Part shown: piece after piece, positions 33,993-43,317 of the stretch
Position numbering within the stretch: the stretch's first letter is position 1
Layout of the letters: each line of letters begins with the position of its first letter
From: Streptomyces sp. NRRL S-37
GTDB taxonomy: Bacteria > Actinomycetota > Actinomycetes > Streptomycetales > Streptomycetaceae
Length of the DNA stretch: 64,000 nucleotides
NCBI RefSeq assembly: GCF_000721605.1
Contig: NZ_JOIZ01000022.1
Location: 56,828 to 120,827 of the forward strand
Direction of reading: 5' to 3'
Position numbers and translations under genes: made by a program
The notes under the pieces: generated by a model
What the model saw: the letters and a program-made list of their open reading frames with translations, nothing else
Told to the model about the DNA's origin: nothing
Database searches by the model: none

Positions 33993-35870
33993 TCAGCGCA
34001 GCTCGTCCGGGCAGGGCGTACCCCGCTCCCCCCACTTGTACGGAGCCGCCAGGTGGTACCTCCCCGGCCGGGGCGCGAGCAGCGTCGTCCACGTGTCGCC
34101 GTTCTCGTCCTCCTCCGTCTCCATCAGGCAGCCGTGGACGTTCTCGTACGTCTTCGGCTCGCCCTCCGGACGGTCCTCGGACTCCTCCGTCTCCCGCGGG
34201 GGGTCCAGCGCCTCGCCCTCGGCGTCGACGAGGCCCAGCCACGGCGAGTACGGGACCCGGATCAGGATCCGGCCCGCCTTCTCCACCCGCAGCGTCCACT
34301 CACCCTGCTCGGCCCGCTCCACCACCGTGTTCGGCTCCGCCAGCGGGGTCGGCGCCTCCACCGCGAACAGCTGCCAGTTGGCGTCGCCCCAGATCTGCTC
34401 CAGATACGGCAGCCCGCGCTGTACCAGCTCCCGCTCCCGCTGACCGCCGTCACCGTCCGGCTCGTCCTTCGGCAGCACCACGAAGTGCACGCCCCAGCGC
34501 TTCAGCCACTCGAGGTAGTTCGCCGAGTTGAGGGTGTCGTCGTAGAAGAGCGGGTTGCGCTTCATGTCGGCCTGCCGGTTCCAGCCCCGGGCCAGATTGA
34601 CGTACGGGGCGAGGGCGGACGCCTCACGGTGCGAGCGGGCCGGGACGACCTCCACCCGGCCCCGTCCGGCACCGGCCTCCTGGAGCTCGTTCACCAGCGG
34701 CGCCAGCTCGCGCGCCCAGGACGCGCGTGGCGTGGTGCGCACCACGTCGTCGACCGTCTTGAAGCCGATCCAGCCGGTGAAGCCGACGAAGGCGACGACG
34801 ATCGCGTACCACTTGCGGGATTTCGGCACCGCGAACGGCAGCGCCGCCGCCAGCGCCACCCCGCCGAACAGCATCGCCAGCCGGGTCATGTTCGACCCGA
34901 TCTGCGAACTGATCAGCCAGACCAGCACGAGCCCGAGCCCGTACACGGCGGCCGTGATCCGTACGGTCCTCCACTCCGCGGGGACCAGGACGTACACCAG
35001 GACCGAGTACATCAGCGGCAGGATCACCGAGCCGATGGCCATCGGCTGGGTCCCCGAGAACGGGAACAGCCACGCCGACACCGCCACCACCGCACTCGGC
35101 GCGAGACCCAGCGCCCACGCCCCCGGCCGCCGCTTCTGCAGGAACAGCGCCACCGCCACCAGGCCCACGAACAGCCCGGCGACCGGCGAGGCCATCGTGG
35201 CCAGCGCCGCCAGCGGGGCCGCGCACAGGGCCTTCGCCCACCGCTTGTAGCGCCAGCGGTACGGCCAGCAGAAGACGACGGCGACCGCGCCGAGCGCGAA
35301 CATGGTGCCGAGCCCGTACGTCACCCGCCCCGAGGCCGCGTTGCACAGCAGCGCGAACACCCCGGCGAGCGCCGCCCACAGGGGGTTGCGCACCGACCGG
35401 CTGCGCATCAGCACCAGGGTCAGCAGCCCCGCCGACACGGTGCCCGCGATCATCATCGTGGTCCGCACCCCGAGGACCGACATCAGATACGGCGACACCA
35501 CGCTGTACGACACCGGGTGCATCCCGCCGTACCAGGCGAGGTTGTACGCCGAGTCCGGGTGCCGGCCGACGAACTCGGCCCATGCGTCCTGCGCGGCGAG
35601 GTCGCCGCCGCTGTTGGCGAACGTGAAGAACCAGACGATGTGCAGCAGGCCGGCGAGAGCGGTGACGGAGAGCACCGGGTGCCGCAGCATGCGGGCGCGC
35701 ACGGCGAGGACGGCGGTCATGAACGCGCCGGAGGTGGCGGGGGTGCCGGAGGTGCTTGGGGTGTCTTCAGTGCCCTCGGATGTCCGCTGTGTCCCGGCCG
35801 GAGGTATTCGCGGGCCGGACTCCGGGTCCGGATCGGCGTCGTCGGCGTGTGTCGGCTCCGCTGTGGCCAC
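33993..35870 (-). CDS. Large multispanning membrane protein, GT-C glycosyltransferase-like
   Basis: A 625-residue protein: a 50-residue acidic, Thr/Pro-rich cytoplasmic N-terminus, about 11-12 hydrophobic helices (60-380), and a roughly 240-residue extracytoplasmic C-terminal domain ending KWGERGTPCPDELR. The first loop, DAWAEFVGRHPDSAYNLAWY, holds acidic residues where GT-C enzymes keep their catalytic Asp. The overall shape (multispan core plus exported C-terminal domain) is shared with lipid-linked-sugar transferases. I do not recognise a defined family. It lies 120 bp downstream of the carboxypeptidase gene, so a cell-envelope role is plausible. Confidence 0.65.
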   Translation of the reverse strand: MATAEPTHADDADPDPESGPRIPPAGTQRTSEGTEDTPSTSGTPATSGAFMTAVLAVRARMLRHPVLSVTALAGLLHIVWFFTFANSGGDLAAQDAWAEFVGRHPDSAYNLAWYGGMHPVSYSVVSPYLMSVLGVRTTMMIAGTVSAGLLTLVLMRSRSVRNPLWAALAGVFALLCNAASGRVTYGLGTMFALGAVAVVFCWPYRWRYKRWAKALCAAPLAALATMASPVAGLFVGLVAVALFLQKRRPGAWALGLAPSAVVAVSAWLFPFSGTQPMAIGSVILPLMYSVLVYVLVPAEWRTVRITAAVYGLGLVLVWLISSQIGSNMTRLAMLFGGVALAAALPFAVPKSRKWYAIVVAFVGFTGWIGFKTVDDVVRTTPRASWARELAPLVNELQEAGAGRGRVEVVPARSHREASALAPYVNLARGWNRQADMKRNPLFYDDTLNSANYLEWLKRWGVHFVVLPKDEPDGDGGQRERELVQRGLPYLEQIWGDANWQLFAVEAPTPLAEPNTVVERAEQGEWTLRVEKAGRILIRVPYSPWLGLVDAEGEALDPPRETEESEDRPEGEPKTYENVHGCLMETEEDENGDTWTTLLAPRPGRYHLAAPYKWGERGTPCPDELR

Positions 35871-35990
35871 CTGAAGGCACTCCCCGTGTCCCGTTCCTTG
35901 CCTGTTCCCTGCCCGTTTCGTGACGCTAGCACGCAGCCGGACGGCCGTCGCCCGGGTGGGCGACGGCCGTCCGGCTCGTAGGTCCCCGGG

Positions 35991-38654
35991 TCAGGAGAGA
36001 CGCGTCAGCTTGGCCATGAAGCCGGGCTCCACGAGGTCTTCCTGCAGGGCGACCGGCACCTTGACGGCACCGCTCGACCCGTCGCCGACGGTGAGCGTGC
36101 CCACCTTCGTGCCGGCCTTCGCGGTGTGCGGCAGGTCGCCCCCGGCGAACGTCAGCTTCACCTTGAGGCCGGCCCAGCCGACCGCCTTGACGTCCTCGGT
36201 GACGGCGACGGGCGTACGGCCGCCGAGACCGTCGTCCACGTACCCGACGACGGTGCCCTTCTTCAGGATCTCCGTCGAGGTCAGCGCATCCTGGGCGGCG
36301 CGCAGCGCGGGCTTGCTGACCTCGTTGACCGTGTCCAGGATCGACGGGCCCTTGTGCTGGCCGAGGATCGCGCCGACGACGGTGATCTCCCGGCCGCCCA
36401 CCTTCTTGCGGGCGGCGAAGAGCAGGTTGCCGCCGGCCTTGGTGGTGGAGCCGGTCTTGATGCCGATCGCGCCCATCGTGTACGGCAGCTCGTTGTAGTT
36501 GCTCCAGTACTGCCCGCTCGGGTCCGTCCAGCTGGCCGCGCTGGTGATGGCCACCATGGCCGGGTTCCTCATGGCCGCGATGCCGAGCTTCGTCTGGTCC
36601 TCGGCGGTGGAGACGGTGGTCTCCTTCAGCCCCGAGGGGTCGGTGTACGTCGTGTCGGTCATCCCGAGCTCCTTGGCGGTGTCGTTCATCTTCTTGACGA
36701 ACGCCTCCTCGGAGCCCGCGTCCCAACGCGCCAGCAGACGCGCGATGTTGTTCGCGGAGGGGATCATGACGGCCGACAGCGCCTGCTTCTCGGTGAGGGA
36801 GTCACCGGCCTTGACGGTGTTGAGCGTGGACTCGCCGGCCTTGTCGTAGCCGCCCTCCTTCTCCGCCTTCGCGTCGACCTCGATCTTCGGGCCTTCCTCG
36901 CCGGGCTTCAGCGGGTGCTCGCGCAGGATGATGTACGCCGTCATGGTCTTGGCGACCGAGCCGATGGCGACCGGCTCCTGCTCACCGAAGTGGTCCATCG
37001 TGCCGATGCCGTCGCCGCTCATCCACCCCTGTCCCTCGCCCGGCCAGGGCAGTTTCACCTGGTCGCCGTCGAAGGTGTGGGTGTCCTCCGCGGTGAGCGC
37101 CAGGGTGGGAGCCGGCAGCGGGCGTACGGCCTGCACGATCGCAAAGACGATCGCGAGGAGCACGACCAGTGGCGCCCAGATCTTGATCCGCCGCACGGCC
37201 GTCCGCAGCGGGGTCTGCGGGGGCGGCGGGGTGTTGGTCAGCTCGGCCAGCAGGTCCAGCGGCGGTCTGGGCGGCAGCGGCTGCTGTGTGGTCCGCTCGG
37301 GGCCGACCTGCGGGAGGGCGGAGGTGGCCCCGGCGGGAGCGGCGGGGGAGGCGGGCGGCTTGCGTCCGCCGAGGTCCTCGTCCCGCTTGAGCGCGACGAA
37401 CTTGCTGGTCCGCTCGGCCTCGGCGGCGGCCTCACGGCCCGCACCGCCCAGCTTGAGCATGGTGGTGGGCTGGTCGACGGCGGGCGCGGAGGGCCGCCCG
37501 GTCCGGAACACGGCGGTGGGCTGATCGACGGGGCCCTTGGCCTTCGGCCGCCCGTCCGCACCCGCGGCACCGGCCTTGGGGGTGCCGGCCGCCGGCCCGT
37601 CCCCGGGTTCGTCCTCACCGCGCCGGTCGTCCTCGCCGTCCTCGTCGGAGGCGTCGTCGACCGCCCCCGGGGCCTTGGCGGCCGGCTTCCCGTCACCATT
37701 CGCGGACGAACCCGCCTCGGAGTCCCCCTCGCCCGAGCCCGCGAGGGCGGCGGCCTCGGCCGTACCGGCACTTGGCGCGTCCTGCCCGGTCTCCTCGGAC
37801 CCGTCCCGGCCGCGGGGCGCGTCCTGTGCGGAGACGGCGGACTCCGGCGCGGCGGCGTCCGTCCCGGCGCTCCCGGACTCGTCCTCGGCGCGGGGCGCCT
37901 CGGCCCCGTCCGACGCGTCCTCGGCCCCACCCTTCGGCTTCGTGGTGTCGGCCGCCCGCTCGGAGGCGTCCTCGGCCTTGCCGCTCGCGTCGTCCGTGCG
38001 GCCGGGCTCCGGCTCGGTCCCGGTCTCGCGCTCGTCCTGGTCGTCGGTGGCGTTCGCGGTCGTACCGGCCTCGGGGGTGTTCTTCCGGTCCCGGATGTCG
38101 GCCGCCCGTCCGGAGGTGTCCTCGGCCTTGCCGCTCGCGTCGTCCGTGCGGCCGGGCTCCGGCTCGGTCCCGGTCTCGCGCTCGTCCTGGTCGTCGATGG
38201 CGCTCTCGGTCGTACCGGCCTCGGAGGCGTCCTCGCGGTCCTCTGCGGCGGCCGTCGGGTCCGAGGTGCCCTCGGCGTCGGCGGCGCTCTCGGTCGTACC
38301 GGCCTCGGGGGTGTCCTCCCGCCCGGAAGCGTCCGACGCCTCGTCAGCGGCGCCCCCGGTGCCGTCCCCGGTGCTGCCCCCGGTCCCGGACTCGTCCGGA
38401 TCCGCCGGGCGGACCCACGCGGCCACCGCCTCGCGCAGGCGGCCGGACTCCTCGCCCGTGCCGGAGGGCGTCTCCTCGCGCACCGACAGCACACGGGTGG
38501 CCGTGTCGACGGCCCCGCGGCTCTCCGAGGACTCGGCCTCGCGGCTCACCGCCAGTCGGGGATCCCGCTTCCCGGGAACCGGGCCCCCGCTCCCCGACGT
38601 CGTTTCTTCCGACGACTCGCGCTGCTTCGACCTGTCGGGGGACTCGCCCGCCAC
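35991..38654 (-). CDS. dacA: D-alanyl-D-alanine carboxypeptidase (peptidase S11) with long acidic N-terminal extension
   Basis: Trims the terminal D-Ala of peptidoglycan stem peptides outside the membrane. GTG 38654 is chosen because GGAGGAG sits 5-6 bases upstream, inside an in-frame ATG-starting extension. The product is 887 residues, far longer than ordinary S11 enzymes (about 400). Residues 1-490 are a disordered Glu/Asp/Ser/Thr/Ala-rich cytoplasmic region with a 50-residue repeat. A membrane helix follows (about 491-511), then the peptidase domain with Ser566-x-x-Lys (GSVAKTM), SAN (PSANNIARLL) and KTG (GIKTGSTTK). All catalytic motifs are intact. Confidence 0.9.
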   Translation of the reverse strand: MAGESPDRSKQRESSEETTSGSGGPVPGKRDPRLAVSREAESSESRGAVDTATRVLSVREETPSGTGEESGRLREAVAAWVRPADPDESGTGGSTGDGTGGAADEASDASGREDTPEAGTTESAADAEGTSDPTAAAEDREDASEAGTTESAIDDQDERETGTEPEPGRTDDASGKAEDTSGRAADIRDRKNTPEAGTTANATDDQDERETGTEPEPGRTDDASGKAEDASERAADTTKPKGGAEDASDGAEAPRAEDESGSAGTDAAAPESAVSAQDAPRGRDGSEETGQDAPSAGTAEAAALAGSGEGDSEAGSSANGDGKPAAKAPGAVDDASDEDGEDDRRGEDEPGDGPAAGTPKAGAAGADGRPKAKGPVDQPTAVFRTGRPSAPAVDQPTTMLKLGGAGREAAAEAERTSKFVALKRDEDLGGRKPPASPAAPAGATSALPQVGPERTTQQPLPPRPPLDLLAELTNTPPPPQTPLRTAVRRIKIWAPLVVLLAIVFAIVQAVRPLPAPTLALTAEDTHTFDGDQVKLPWPGEGQGWMSGDGIGTMDHFGEQEPVAIGSVAKTMTAYIILREHPLKPGEEGPKIEVDAKAEKEGGYDKAGESTLNTVKAGDSLTEKQALSAVMIPSANNIARLLARWDAGSEEAFVKKMNDTAKELGMTDTTYTDPSGLKETTVSTAEDQTKLGIAAMRNPAMVAITSAASWTDPSGQYWSNYNELPYTMGAIGIKTGSTTKAGGNLLFAARKKVGGREITVVGAILGQHKGPSILDTVNEVSKPALRAAQDALTSTEILKKGTVVGYVDDGLGGRTPVAVTEDVKAVGWAGLKVKLTFAGGDLPHTAKAGTKVGTLTVGDGSSGAVKVPVALQEDLVEPGFMAKLTRLS
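37970..38204 (-). repeat. 150-bp in-frame direct repeat in the carboxypeptidase N-terminus
   Basis: A stretch of roughly 80 bp starting CCTCGGCCTTG (from 37970) recurs almost identically from 38120, an offset of 150 bp or exactly 50 codons. It encodes DDQDERETGTEPEPGRTDDA and flanking KAED residues twice. A looser third version (TTESAADAEG) follows. This suggests recent expansion of the disordered region. Confidence 0.8.
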
Positions 38655-38892
38655 CGATGCCTCCTCCATGTGCCGCACGCCCCGCGTGCGCCAACCGAAC
38701 CGTGAACCGCCCGCCCGCGACAGCACTCCGCGGCGCTGTCCGAACCATGTACCAGTGTCCTGTGTGCGGACTTCTCCCACGTGGTAGACGAGAACGACAT
38801 AGCTACTGGTTCCACTACGAACCGGTCACGCACCCTCGACAGACCAATGTGAGAGGGGTCACCCTGTCATTCATCCACGCGGGGAGGCATGG

Positions 38893-39648
38893 ATGGGCAG
38901 GAGCCGCAGAACACTTCCGGAGGAGCTTCTGCTGCTGGCATTGGACCCGACCACGGGTACCACTGCGCAGCCGCAGTCGCTCGACCTCGGTCTGGCCGGA
39001 GCGCAGCTAGTGGAGCTGGCGCTGGCCGGACGGATAGCCCCAGACGGGGATCGTATCGCCGTGGTGGTGCCACGGCCGACTGGAGACCCAACACTGGACT
39101 GCGCGTTGGAGTTGCTGCGAAGGCGCGGCGCTCCGGTGCGGGCGGTCCACTGGATCGGCGGGCCGCGTCTCGGGCTGCGCCAGACCTATCTCTCGCATCT
39201 GGAGCGGTGCGGCATGGTGCACGCCGTGGCCGGACAGATGTGCGGGGTGCTGCCGACGACTCGCTACCAGGCGACGGACACCGAGATCAGCCGGGAGATC
39301 AGAACCCGGCTGGACTCCGCGATCCGCACCGGCGTCCCGCCGGACCCGCGGACCGCGGCGCTCGCCGCACTGGCGCACGCGGTCGGCCTCGGCAAGCACC
39401 TGTACCCGGGGAACGAGGGACGCTCCTCGCGTTCCCGGTTGCGGGATCTGATCCGGCACGACCCGATGGGCGGACTCGTCGCGCACGCCGTGATGGACGT
39501 CCAGAACGGCGTGGCGGCCCAGCCGCGCCGCAACTCCGCCCCGGCGGGCCGGCAGGCCCCCGCCGGCGGCCGGAGCGCACCGGAACCCGCCCGAGGCGTT
39601 CCGGCGCAACCGCACCGCGGATCCATGGCACGCGCCGCGGCCCACTGA
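38893..39648 (+). CDS. GPP34 (GOLPH3-like) family protein
   Basis: A 251-residue soluble protein with the bacterial GOLPH3/VPS74 fold: RRTLPEELLLLALDPTTG at the N-terminus, AGAQLVELALAGRI, and AALAALAHAVGLGKHLYP near residue 160. In eukaryotes the fold binds phosphatidylinositol-4-phosphate; the many Streptomyces copies have no known role but are often tied to membranes or development. The C-terminal 40 residues are low-complexity. GGGGAGG at 38881-38887 supports ATG 38893. Confidence 0.88.
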   Translation: MGRSRRTLPEELLLLALDPTTGTTAQPQSLDLGLAGAQLVELALAGRIAPDGDRIAVVVPRPTGDPTLDCALELLRRRGAPVRAVHWIGGPRLGLRQTYLSHLERCGMVHAVAGQMCGVLPTTRYQATDTEISREIRTRLDSAIRTGVPPDPRTAALAALAHAVGLGKHLYPGNEGRSSRSRLRDLIRHDPMGGLVAHAVMDVQNGVAAQPRRNSAPAGRQAPAGGRSAPEPARGVPAQPHRGSMARAAAH

Positions 39649-39988
39649 GCCCGTACGTCCCCCAGGGAGCCCGTACGTCCCCAGGGCTCGACGGCACAGG
39701 CGGCAGGCAGCGGAACGGCCGACGGATCCACGGCCGGCAGACCCGGTCACGGGAGCCGCGGTCCGAGCGGGGCGAAGGAGAGCGCACGGGTTCTCCCTCG
39801 CCCCGCTCGGCGCACCCACGGCCGGCCTCGGCGCACGCCAACTCCCGCCATCACATCGCGAAGTGGCGTGTACCCGTCGTATATCCGCCGTTTCCCAGCG
39901 GCGGGAAGCACCTTGGTGGCAATCTGCTCAACAGCAGACACGCAAAGTGGCAAGTAGTACAAGGCACGCAGCCGGAGGTGCACGTCCC
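39649..39988. promoter_or_regulatory. 340-bp region upstream of the XRE regulator
   Basis: No gene is supported. The right half is relatively AT-rich and should hold the promoter of the regulator: GTATATCC around 39880 and the repeated GGTGGCAA / AGTGGCAA words at about 39914-39955 are the visible features. A direct binding site cannot be defined by eye. Confidence 0.35.
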
Positions 39989-40846
39989 GTGGCGTCCAAT
40001 GTCAATCCCACCGTCAGGCGGCGCCGGCTGGGCCAGGAGCTGCGCCGGCTCCGCGAGGTCAAGGGCATGACCGCCGAGGAGGTGGCGGAGCGGCTGCTGG
40101 TGTCGCAGTCGAAGATCAGCCGCCTGGAGAACGGCAGGCGCAGCATCAGCCAGCGTGACGTCCGCGATCTGTGCGGGGTCTACGAGGTGGAGGACCAGCG
40201 GATCGTCGAGTCGCTGATGCAGATGGCCAAGGACTCGCGCCAGCAGGGCTGGTGGCACGCCTTCGGCGACATCCCGTACAGCGTCTACATCGGTCTGGAG
40301 ACGGACGCGGAGTCGCTCCGGGTCTACGAACCCCAGATCATCACCGGTCTGCTGCAGACCCGCGCGTACGCCGAGGCGATCGTCCAGGGCGGTTCGCCGG
40401 AGTCGTCCGAGCAGGACAACGACAAGCGGGTCGAGGTACGGCTGCGCCGGCAGAGCCGGATCACCGCGGAGAAGGACCCGCTGCGGCTGTGGGTGGTGCT
40501 GGACGAGGCGTCGCTGCACCGGGTCGTCGGGAGCCGGCAGGTGATGCGGGAACAGCTCGAGCACGTCATGGAGCTGTCCCAGCTCCCGCACATCACCGTG
40601 CAGGTGCTGCCGTTCGAGGTCGGCGCGCACGCCGGTATCAACGGGCAGTACTCGATCCTGGAGTTCGCCGACGCGGCCGACTCCAGCGTCGTCTACATCG
40701 AGGGCGTCACCAGCGACCTGTACTTGGAGAAGCCGCACGACGTGCAGAAGTACACGGTGATGTACGAGCACCTGCGGGCCCAGTCGCTGAACGTGGAGGC
40801 GTCCCGGCAGCGCGTCGAGCGCCTCGCGAAGGAGTACGCGCGCTGA
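39989..40846 (+). CDS. XRE-family HTH regulator with DUF5753 domain
   Basis: A 285-residue member of the large WhiJ-like Streptomyces regulator family. The HTH covers about residues 12-66 (LGQELRRLREVKGMTAEEVA, then SQSKISRLENGRRSI), and the DUF5753 sensor domain runs to the end (YEPQIITGLLQTRAYAEAI, HITVQVLPFEVGAHAGINGQ). GTG 39989 is chosen with GGAGG about 10 bases upstream. These regulators are normally encoded beside a small DUF397 protein, as here, and the pairs affect development and antibiotic production. Confidence 0.92.
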   Translation: MASNVNPTVRRRRLGQELRRLREVKGMTAEEVAERLLVSQSKISRLENGRRSISQRDVRDLCGVYEVEDQRIVESLMQMAKDSRQQGWWHAFGDIPYSVYIGLETDAESLRVYEPQIITGLLQTRAYAEAIVQGGSPESSEQDNDKRVEVRLRRQSRITAEKDPLRLWVVLDEASLHRVVGSRQVMREQLEHVMELSQLPHITVQVLPFEVGAHAGINGQYSILEFADAADSSVVYIEGVTSDLYLEKPHDVQKYTVMYEHLRAQSLNVEASRQRVERLAKEYAR

Positions 40847-40880
40847 GCACCGGCCGGGAGGCGGCGGGATGATACACCGT

Positions 40881-40890
40881 TGACATGTCA
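40881..40890. promoter_or_regulatory. TGACATGTCA palindrome upstream of the DUF397 gene
   Basis: A perfect 10-bp palindrome, TGACATGTCA, lies in an AT-richer segment (40870-40920: ACCGTTGACATGTCAGG, ACCTGGTATATGCC). It is 35 bp after the regulator stop codon and 183 bp before the DUF397 start. It may be an autoregulatory site of the XRE/DUF397 pair and overlaps a TTGACA -35-like hexamer. Confidence 0.35.
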
Positions 40891-41072
40891 GGTTGGAAGT
40901 ATCACCTGGTATATGCCACCCGGTCGAGTGAACGACTGCTCCGAAAGAAGATGTCGGCGAGTAGCGTCGATCACGCCAACCACCAGCGAGGGTTGGCGCA
41001 ATCCGTCCTGTGGGTTCACGTCGGAGCACACAGGCGGATGACAGCGACTCGGCATCTGGCTACGGAGCGAAC

Positions 41073-41264
41073 ATGGCAATTCGTCTGGGCGCCACGGAAA
41101 CGTGGACGACGTCCTCCTACACCAACAACAACGGCGCGTGCGTGATGGTCAGGTCGACCACCGAGGCGGCGCTGGAACTCGGGGACACCAAGGTCCCCGA
41201 GGGCCCGAAGCTGGCCTTCCCCGCGGACGCGTGGAGCGCCTTCGTGGCCTCGGTCAAGAGCTGA
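41073..41264 (+). CDS. DUF397-domain small protein, partner of the XRE regulator
   Basis: A 63-residue protein with the DUF397 core: a Trp/Ser-Tyr start (TWTTSSYTNNNGACVMVRST), ALELGDTKVPEGPKLAFPAD and WSAFVASVKS. These proteins are thought to bind and restrain the adjacent WhiJ-like regulator, as in toxin-antitoxin-like control pairs. GGAG 6-8 bases upstream supports ATG 41073. Confidence 0.92.
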   Translation: MAIRLGATETWTTSSYTNNNGACVMVRSTTEAALELGDTKVPEGPKLAFPADAWSAFVASVKS

Positions 41265-41472
41265 CCGGTCCGACGACCGCCACCGGGCGACACCGGACCG
41301 GCACGAGCACCACCGGCAGGGCCCTCTCGACCAGTTCGCCGTCCTAGCCGAGAGGGCTCGGCCCGTGTCCTCTCGGCTCAGCCCGGCGGCGTCAGCCCCT
41401 CCGCCGCCGTCCACTCCTCGACCGCCTCGAAGGCGGACACGCGCGCCCCCGCCCCGGAGTCAAGGCCGACGG

Positions 41473-41982
41473 TCAGCCGATCGCCTTCTCCACCGCCGCC
41501 ACGACCTCCGCCGACTCCGGCTCGGTCTGCGGCGAGAACCGGGCGACGACCTCACCGTCCCGCCCGATCAGGAACTTCTCGAAGTTCCAGCGGATGTCCC
41601 CGCTGTGCCCCTCGGCGTCGGCGAACCCGGTCAGCCGCTCGTACAGGGCGTGCCGCCCGTCCCCGTTGACCTCGACCTTCTCGGTCATCGGGAAGGTCAC
41701 GCCGTACGTCGCCGAGCAGAACTCGGCGATCTCCTCCGCGCTGCCCGGCTCCTGCCCGAGGAACTGGTTGCAGGGCACGCCGAGCACGGTGAAGCCCCGC
41801 TCCGCGTACCGCTCGTGCAGCCGCTCCAGACCGGCGTACTGCGGGGTCAGCCCGCACTTGGAGGCCACGTTCACGACGAGCACGGCCCGCCCCGCGTACT
41901 GGGCGAGCGAGGCGGAGCCGCCGTTCAGCGCGCCGATCTCGACATCGAGGGGAGAGGCGCCGTTGTTCTTCGCAGTCGTCAT
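41473..41982 (-). CDS. Glutathione-peroxidase-family thiol peroxidase
   Basis: A 169-residue thioredoxin-fold peroxidase that reduces hydroperoxides. Catalytic residues are visible: Cys43 (NVASKCGLTPQY, a cysteine in place of selenocysteine), Gln73 (PCNQFLGQEPG), and the Trp/Asn of RWNFEKFLIG. Actinobacteria lack glutathione, so the electron donor is expected to be thioredoxin or mycothiol. ATG 41982. It is divergent from a Crp-type regulator 81 bp away. Confidence 0.93.
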   Translation of the reverse strand: MTTAKNNGASPLDVEIGALNGGSASLAQYAGRAVLVVNVASKCGLTPQYAGLERLHERYAERGFTVLGVPCNQFLGQEPGSAEEIAEFCSATYGVTFPMTEKVEVNGDGRHALYERLTGFADAEGHSGDIRWNFEKFLIGRDGEVVARFSPQTEPESAEVVAAVEKAIG

Positions 41983-42063
41983 GAACGGGAGCCTAACCCC
42001 ATGGCGCGGGGCCGGACGGGCGGGCAGGATCGGTGGGGTCACCGACAGGTCGGGGGGACCACC

Positions 42064-42777
42064 GTGCCGATGCCGCCGTACAGCCCCGGCTCCGCCCGGT
42101 GGCCCGCGGGCAGTCTGCTGGGGAAGCTGCAGCCCCGGGCCCGGCAGGAGCTGCTCGGCCTGGGCGTGGAGACCCGGTTCGAGGCGGGGCAGGTGCTGCT
42201 GAGCGAGGGCGCGCACGACCGGCACGTCCTGCTGCTGCTGTCCGGCTTCGCCAAGGTGACGGCGCGCGTGGAGAACGGGGAGGCGTCGCTGCTCGCGGTG
42301 CGGGTGGGCGGTGACACGGTGGGCGAGATGGCGGCCATGGACGGGGCGCCCCGCTCGGCCACGGTGACGGCGTGCGGGCCCATGACCGCGCGGGTGCTCC
42401 AGCCGGGCGTCCTGCGGGCCCTGCTGATGCGGCGCCCGGACGTGGCGATCGTGCTCACCGGGATCGTCGCCGACCGGCTGCGCTGGGCCAACCGCCGGCG
42501 CCTGGACTTCCGCGGCTACCCGGTCAAGGTGCGGCTGGCCCGGCTGCTGGTGGAACTGGCGACCACCTACGGGCACCCGGTGGGCGGTGGCGTGGTCCTG
42601 GGCTGCCGGCTGACCCAGCCCGAGCTGGCCGCGCTCACCGGGGCCGCCGAGACGACGGTGCACAAGGGGCTGCGGGAACTGCGCGAGGAGGGGCTGCTGG
42701 AGACCGGCTACGGATCGACGGTCATCCGCGACCTGCCCCGGCTCAGACGGATCGCGGACCTCGCCCCCGAGGAGTAG
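42064..42777 (+). CDS. Crp/Fnr-family transcriptional regulator
   Basis: A 237-residue regulator with a cyclic-nucleotide-binding-type beta barrel (about 20-130, RFEAGQVLLSEGAHDRHVLL, then GGDTVGEMAAMDGAPRSATV) and a C-terminal Crp winged helix (about 150-230, LTQPELAALTGAAETTVHKG). GTG 42064 follows GGGGGGA. The canonical cAMP-binding RS/T pair is not complete (APRSATVTA), so the effector is uncertain. The gene stops 6 bp short of the convergent DUF5706 gene; it lies next to a cyclase-like gene cluster, a suggestive but unproven link. Confidence 0.88.
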   Translation: MPMPPYSPGSARWPAGSLLGKLQPRARQELLGLGVETRFEAGQVLLSEGAHDRHVLLLLSGFAKVTARVENGEASLLAVRVGGDTVGEMAAMDGAPRSATVTACGPMTARVLQPGVLRALLMRRPDVAIVLTGIVADRLRWANRRRLDFRGYPVKVRLARLLVELATTYGHPVGGGVVLGCRLTQPELAALTGAAETTVHKGLRELREEGLLETGYGSTVIRDLPRLRRIADLAPEE

Positions 42778-42783
42778 CAGCGG

Positions 42784-43317
42784 CTACGACAGCAGCGGCC
42801 GCACCACCACCAGCAGCCCGGCACTGACACCCATCACCGCCGTGCACACCACCGCCCCGGTCAGACAGCGGTACTTGCTCACCGCCACCCGGGCCAGGAA
42901 ACGAACGGTTCCCGACAACTCCCGCCGCTCCCGCGCCGCCTCGGCCTCCTCGCCGTCCTCCGGCGGGGCGGCGGGCGGCAGGATGTCCGGGCCGGTCGCC
43001 AGGTGGACGAAGCTGTAGCGGTTGGCGCCCCCGGGACGCAGCACCCGGGGGCGCAGGGCGGCGGCGAGGAAGCCCGCGCCGGCGAACAGCGCGCCCAGGA
43101 ACAGCGCGAGCAGCACACCCGCGAGCACCCCCGGCGCTCCGCCGTCCCGTACGGCGCGCAGGGCGGGCCCGCTCCACCACGGCGCGGTGCCGACCAGGGC
43201 CGCCTGGACGGCGGCCAGGACACCCGCCTTGGCGTCCGCGTGCTGGTGGGTGGTCTGCAGCGCGGTGAACATGTACCGCGCCGGACGGCTGTCCCGGTCG
43301 GCTCCGGTGGTCGGCAT
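42784..43317 (-). CDS. DUF5706 (Pycsar effector PycTM-type) membrane protein
   Basis: A 177-residue membrane protein. The N-terminal helix carries the family hallmark ADAKAG (residues 27-32, in THQHADAKAGVLAAVQAALV), followed by a hydrophobic pair (about 63-88) and a C-terminal helix (about 152-176, VVCTAVMGVSAGLLVVV). DUF5706 is the transmembrane effector of Pycsar anti-phage systems, where a cyclic pyrimidine nucleotide triggers membrane damage. Here the gene diverges from a class III cyclase-like gene 321 bp away, so the pairing of cyclase and effector is reproduced in head-to-head form. The family is widespread in Streptomyces and not every member is in defence. Confidence 0.78.
   Translation of the reverse strand: MPTTGADRDSRPARYMFTALQTTHQHADAKAGVLAAVQAALVGTAPWWSGPALRAVRDGGAPGVLAGVLLALFLGALFAGAGFLAAALRPRVLRPGGANRYSFVHLATGPDILPPAAPPEDGEEAEAARERRELSGTVRFLARVAVSKYRCLTGAVVCTAVMGVSAGLLVVVRPLLS

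Noticed and set aside
36126..38705. 859-residue plus-strand frame
   Set aside because: Antisense to the carboxypeptidase; its repeats merely mirror the in-frame repeat of that gene.
42064..42777. Crp-family regulator as part of the cyclase system
   Set aside because: It is adjacent, but convergent to the DUF5706 gene and divergent from the peroxidase; the cAMP-binding residues are incomplete, so I did not count it as a system component.
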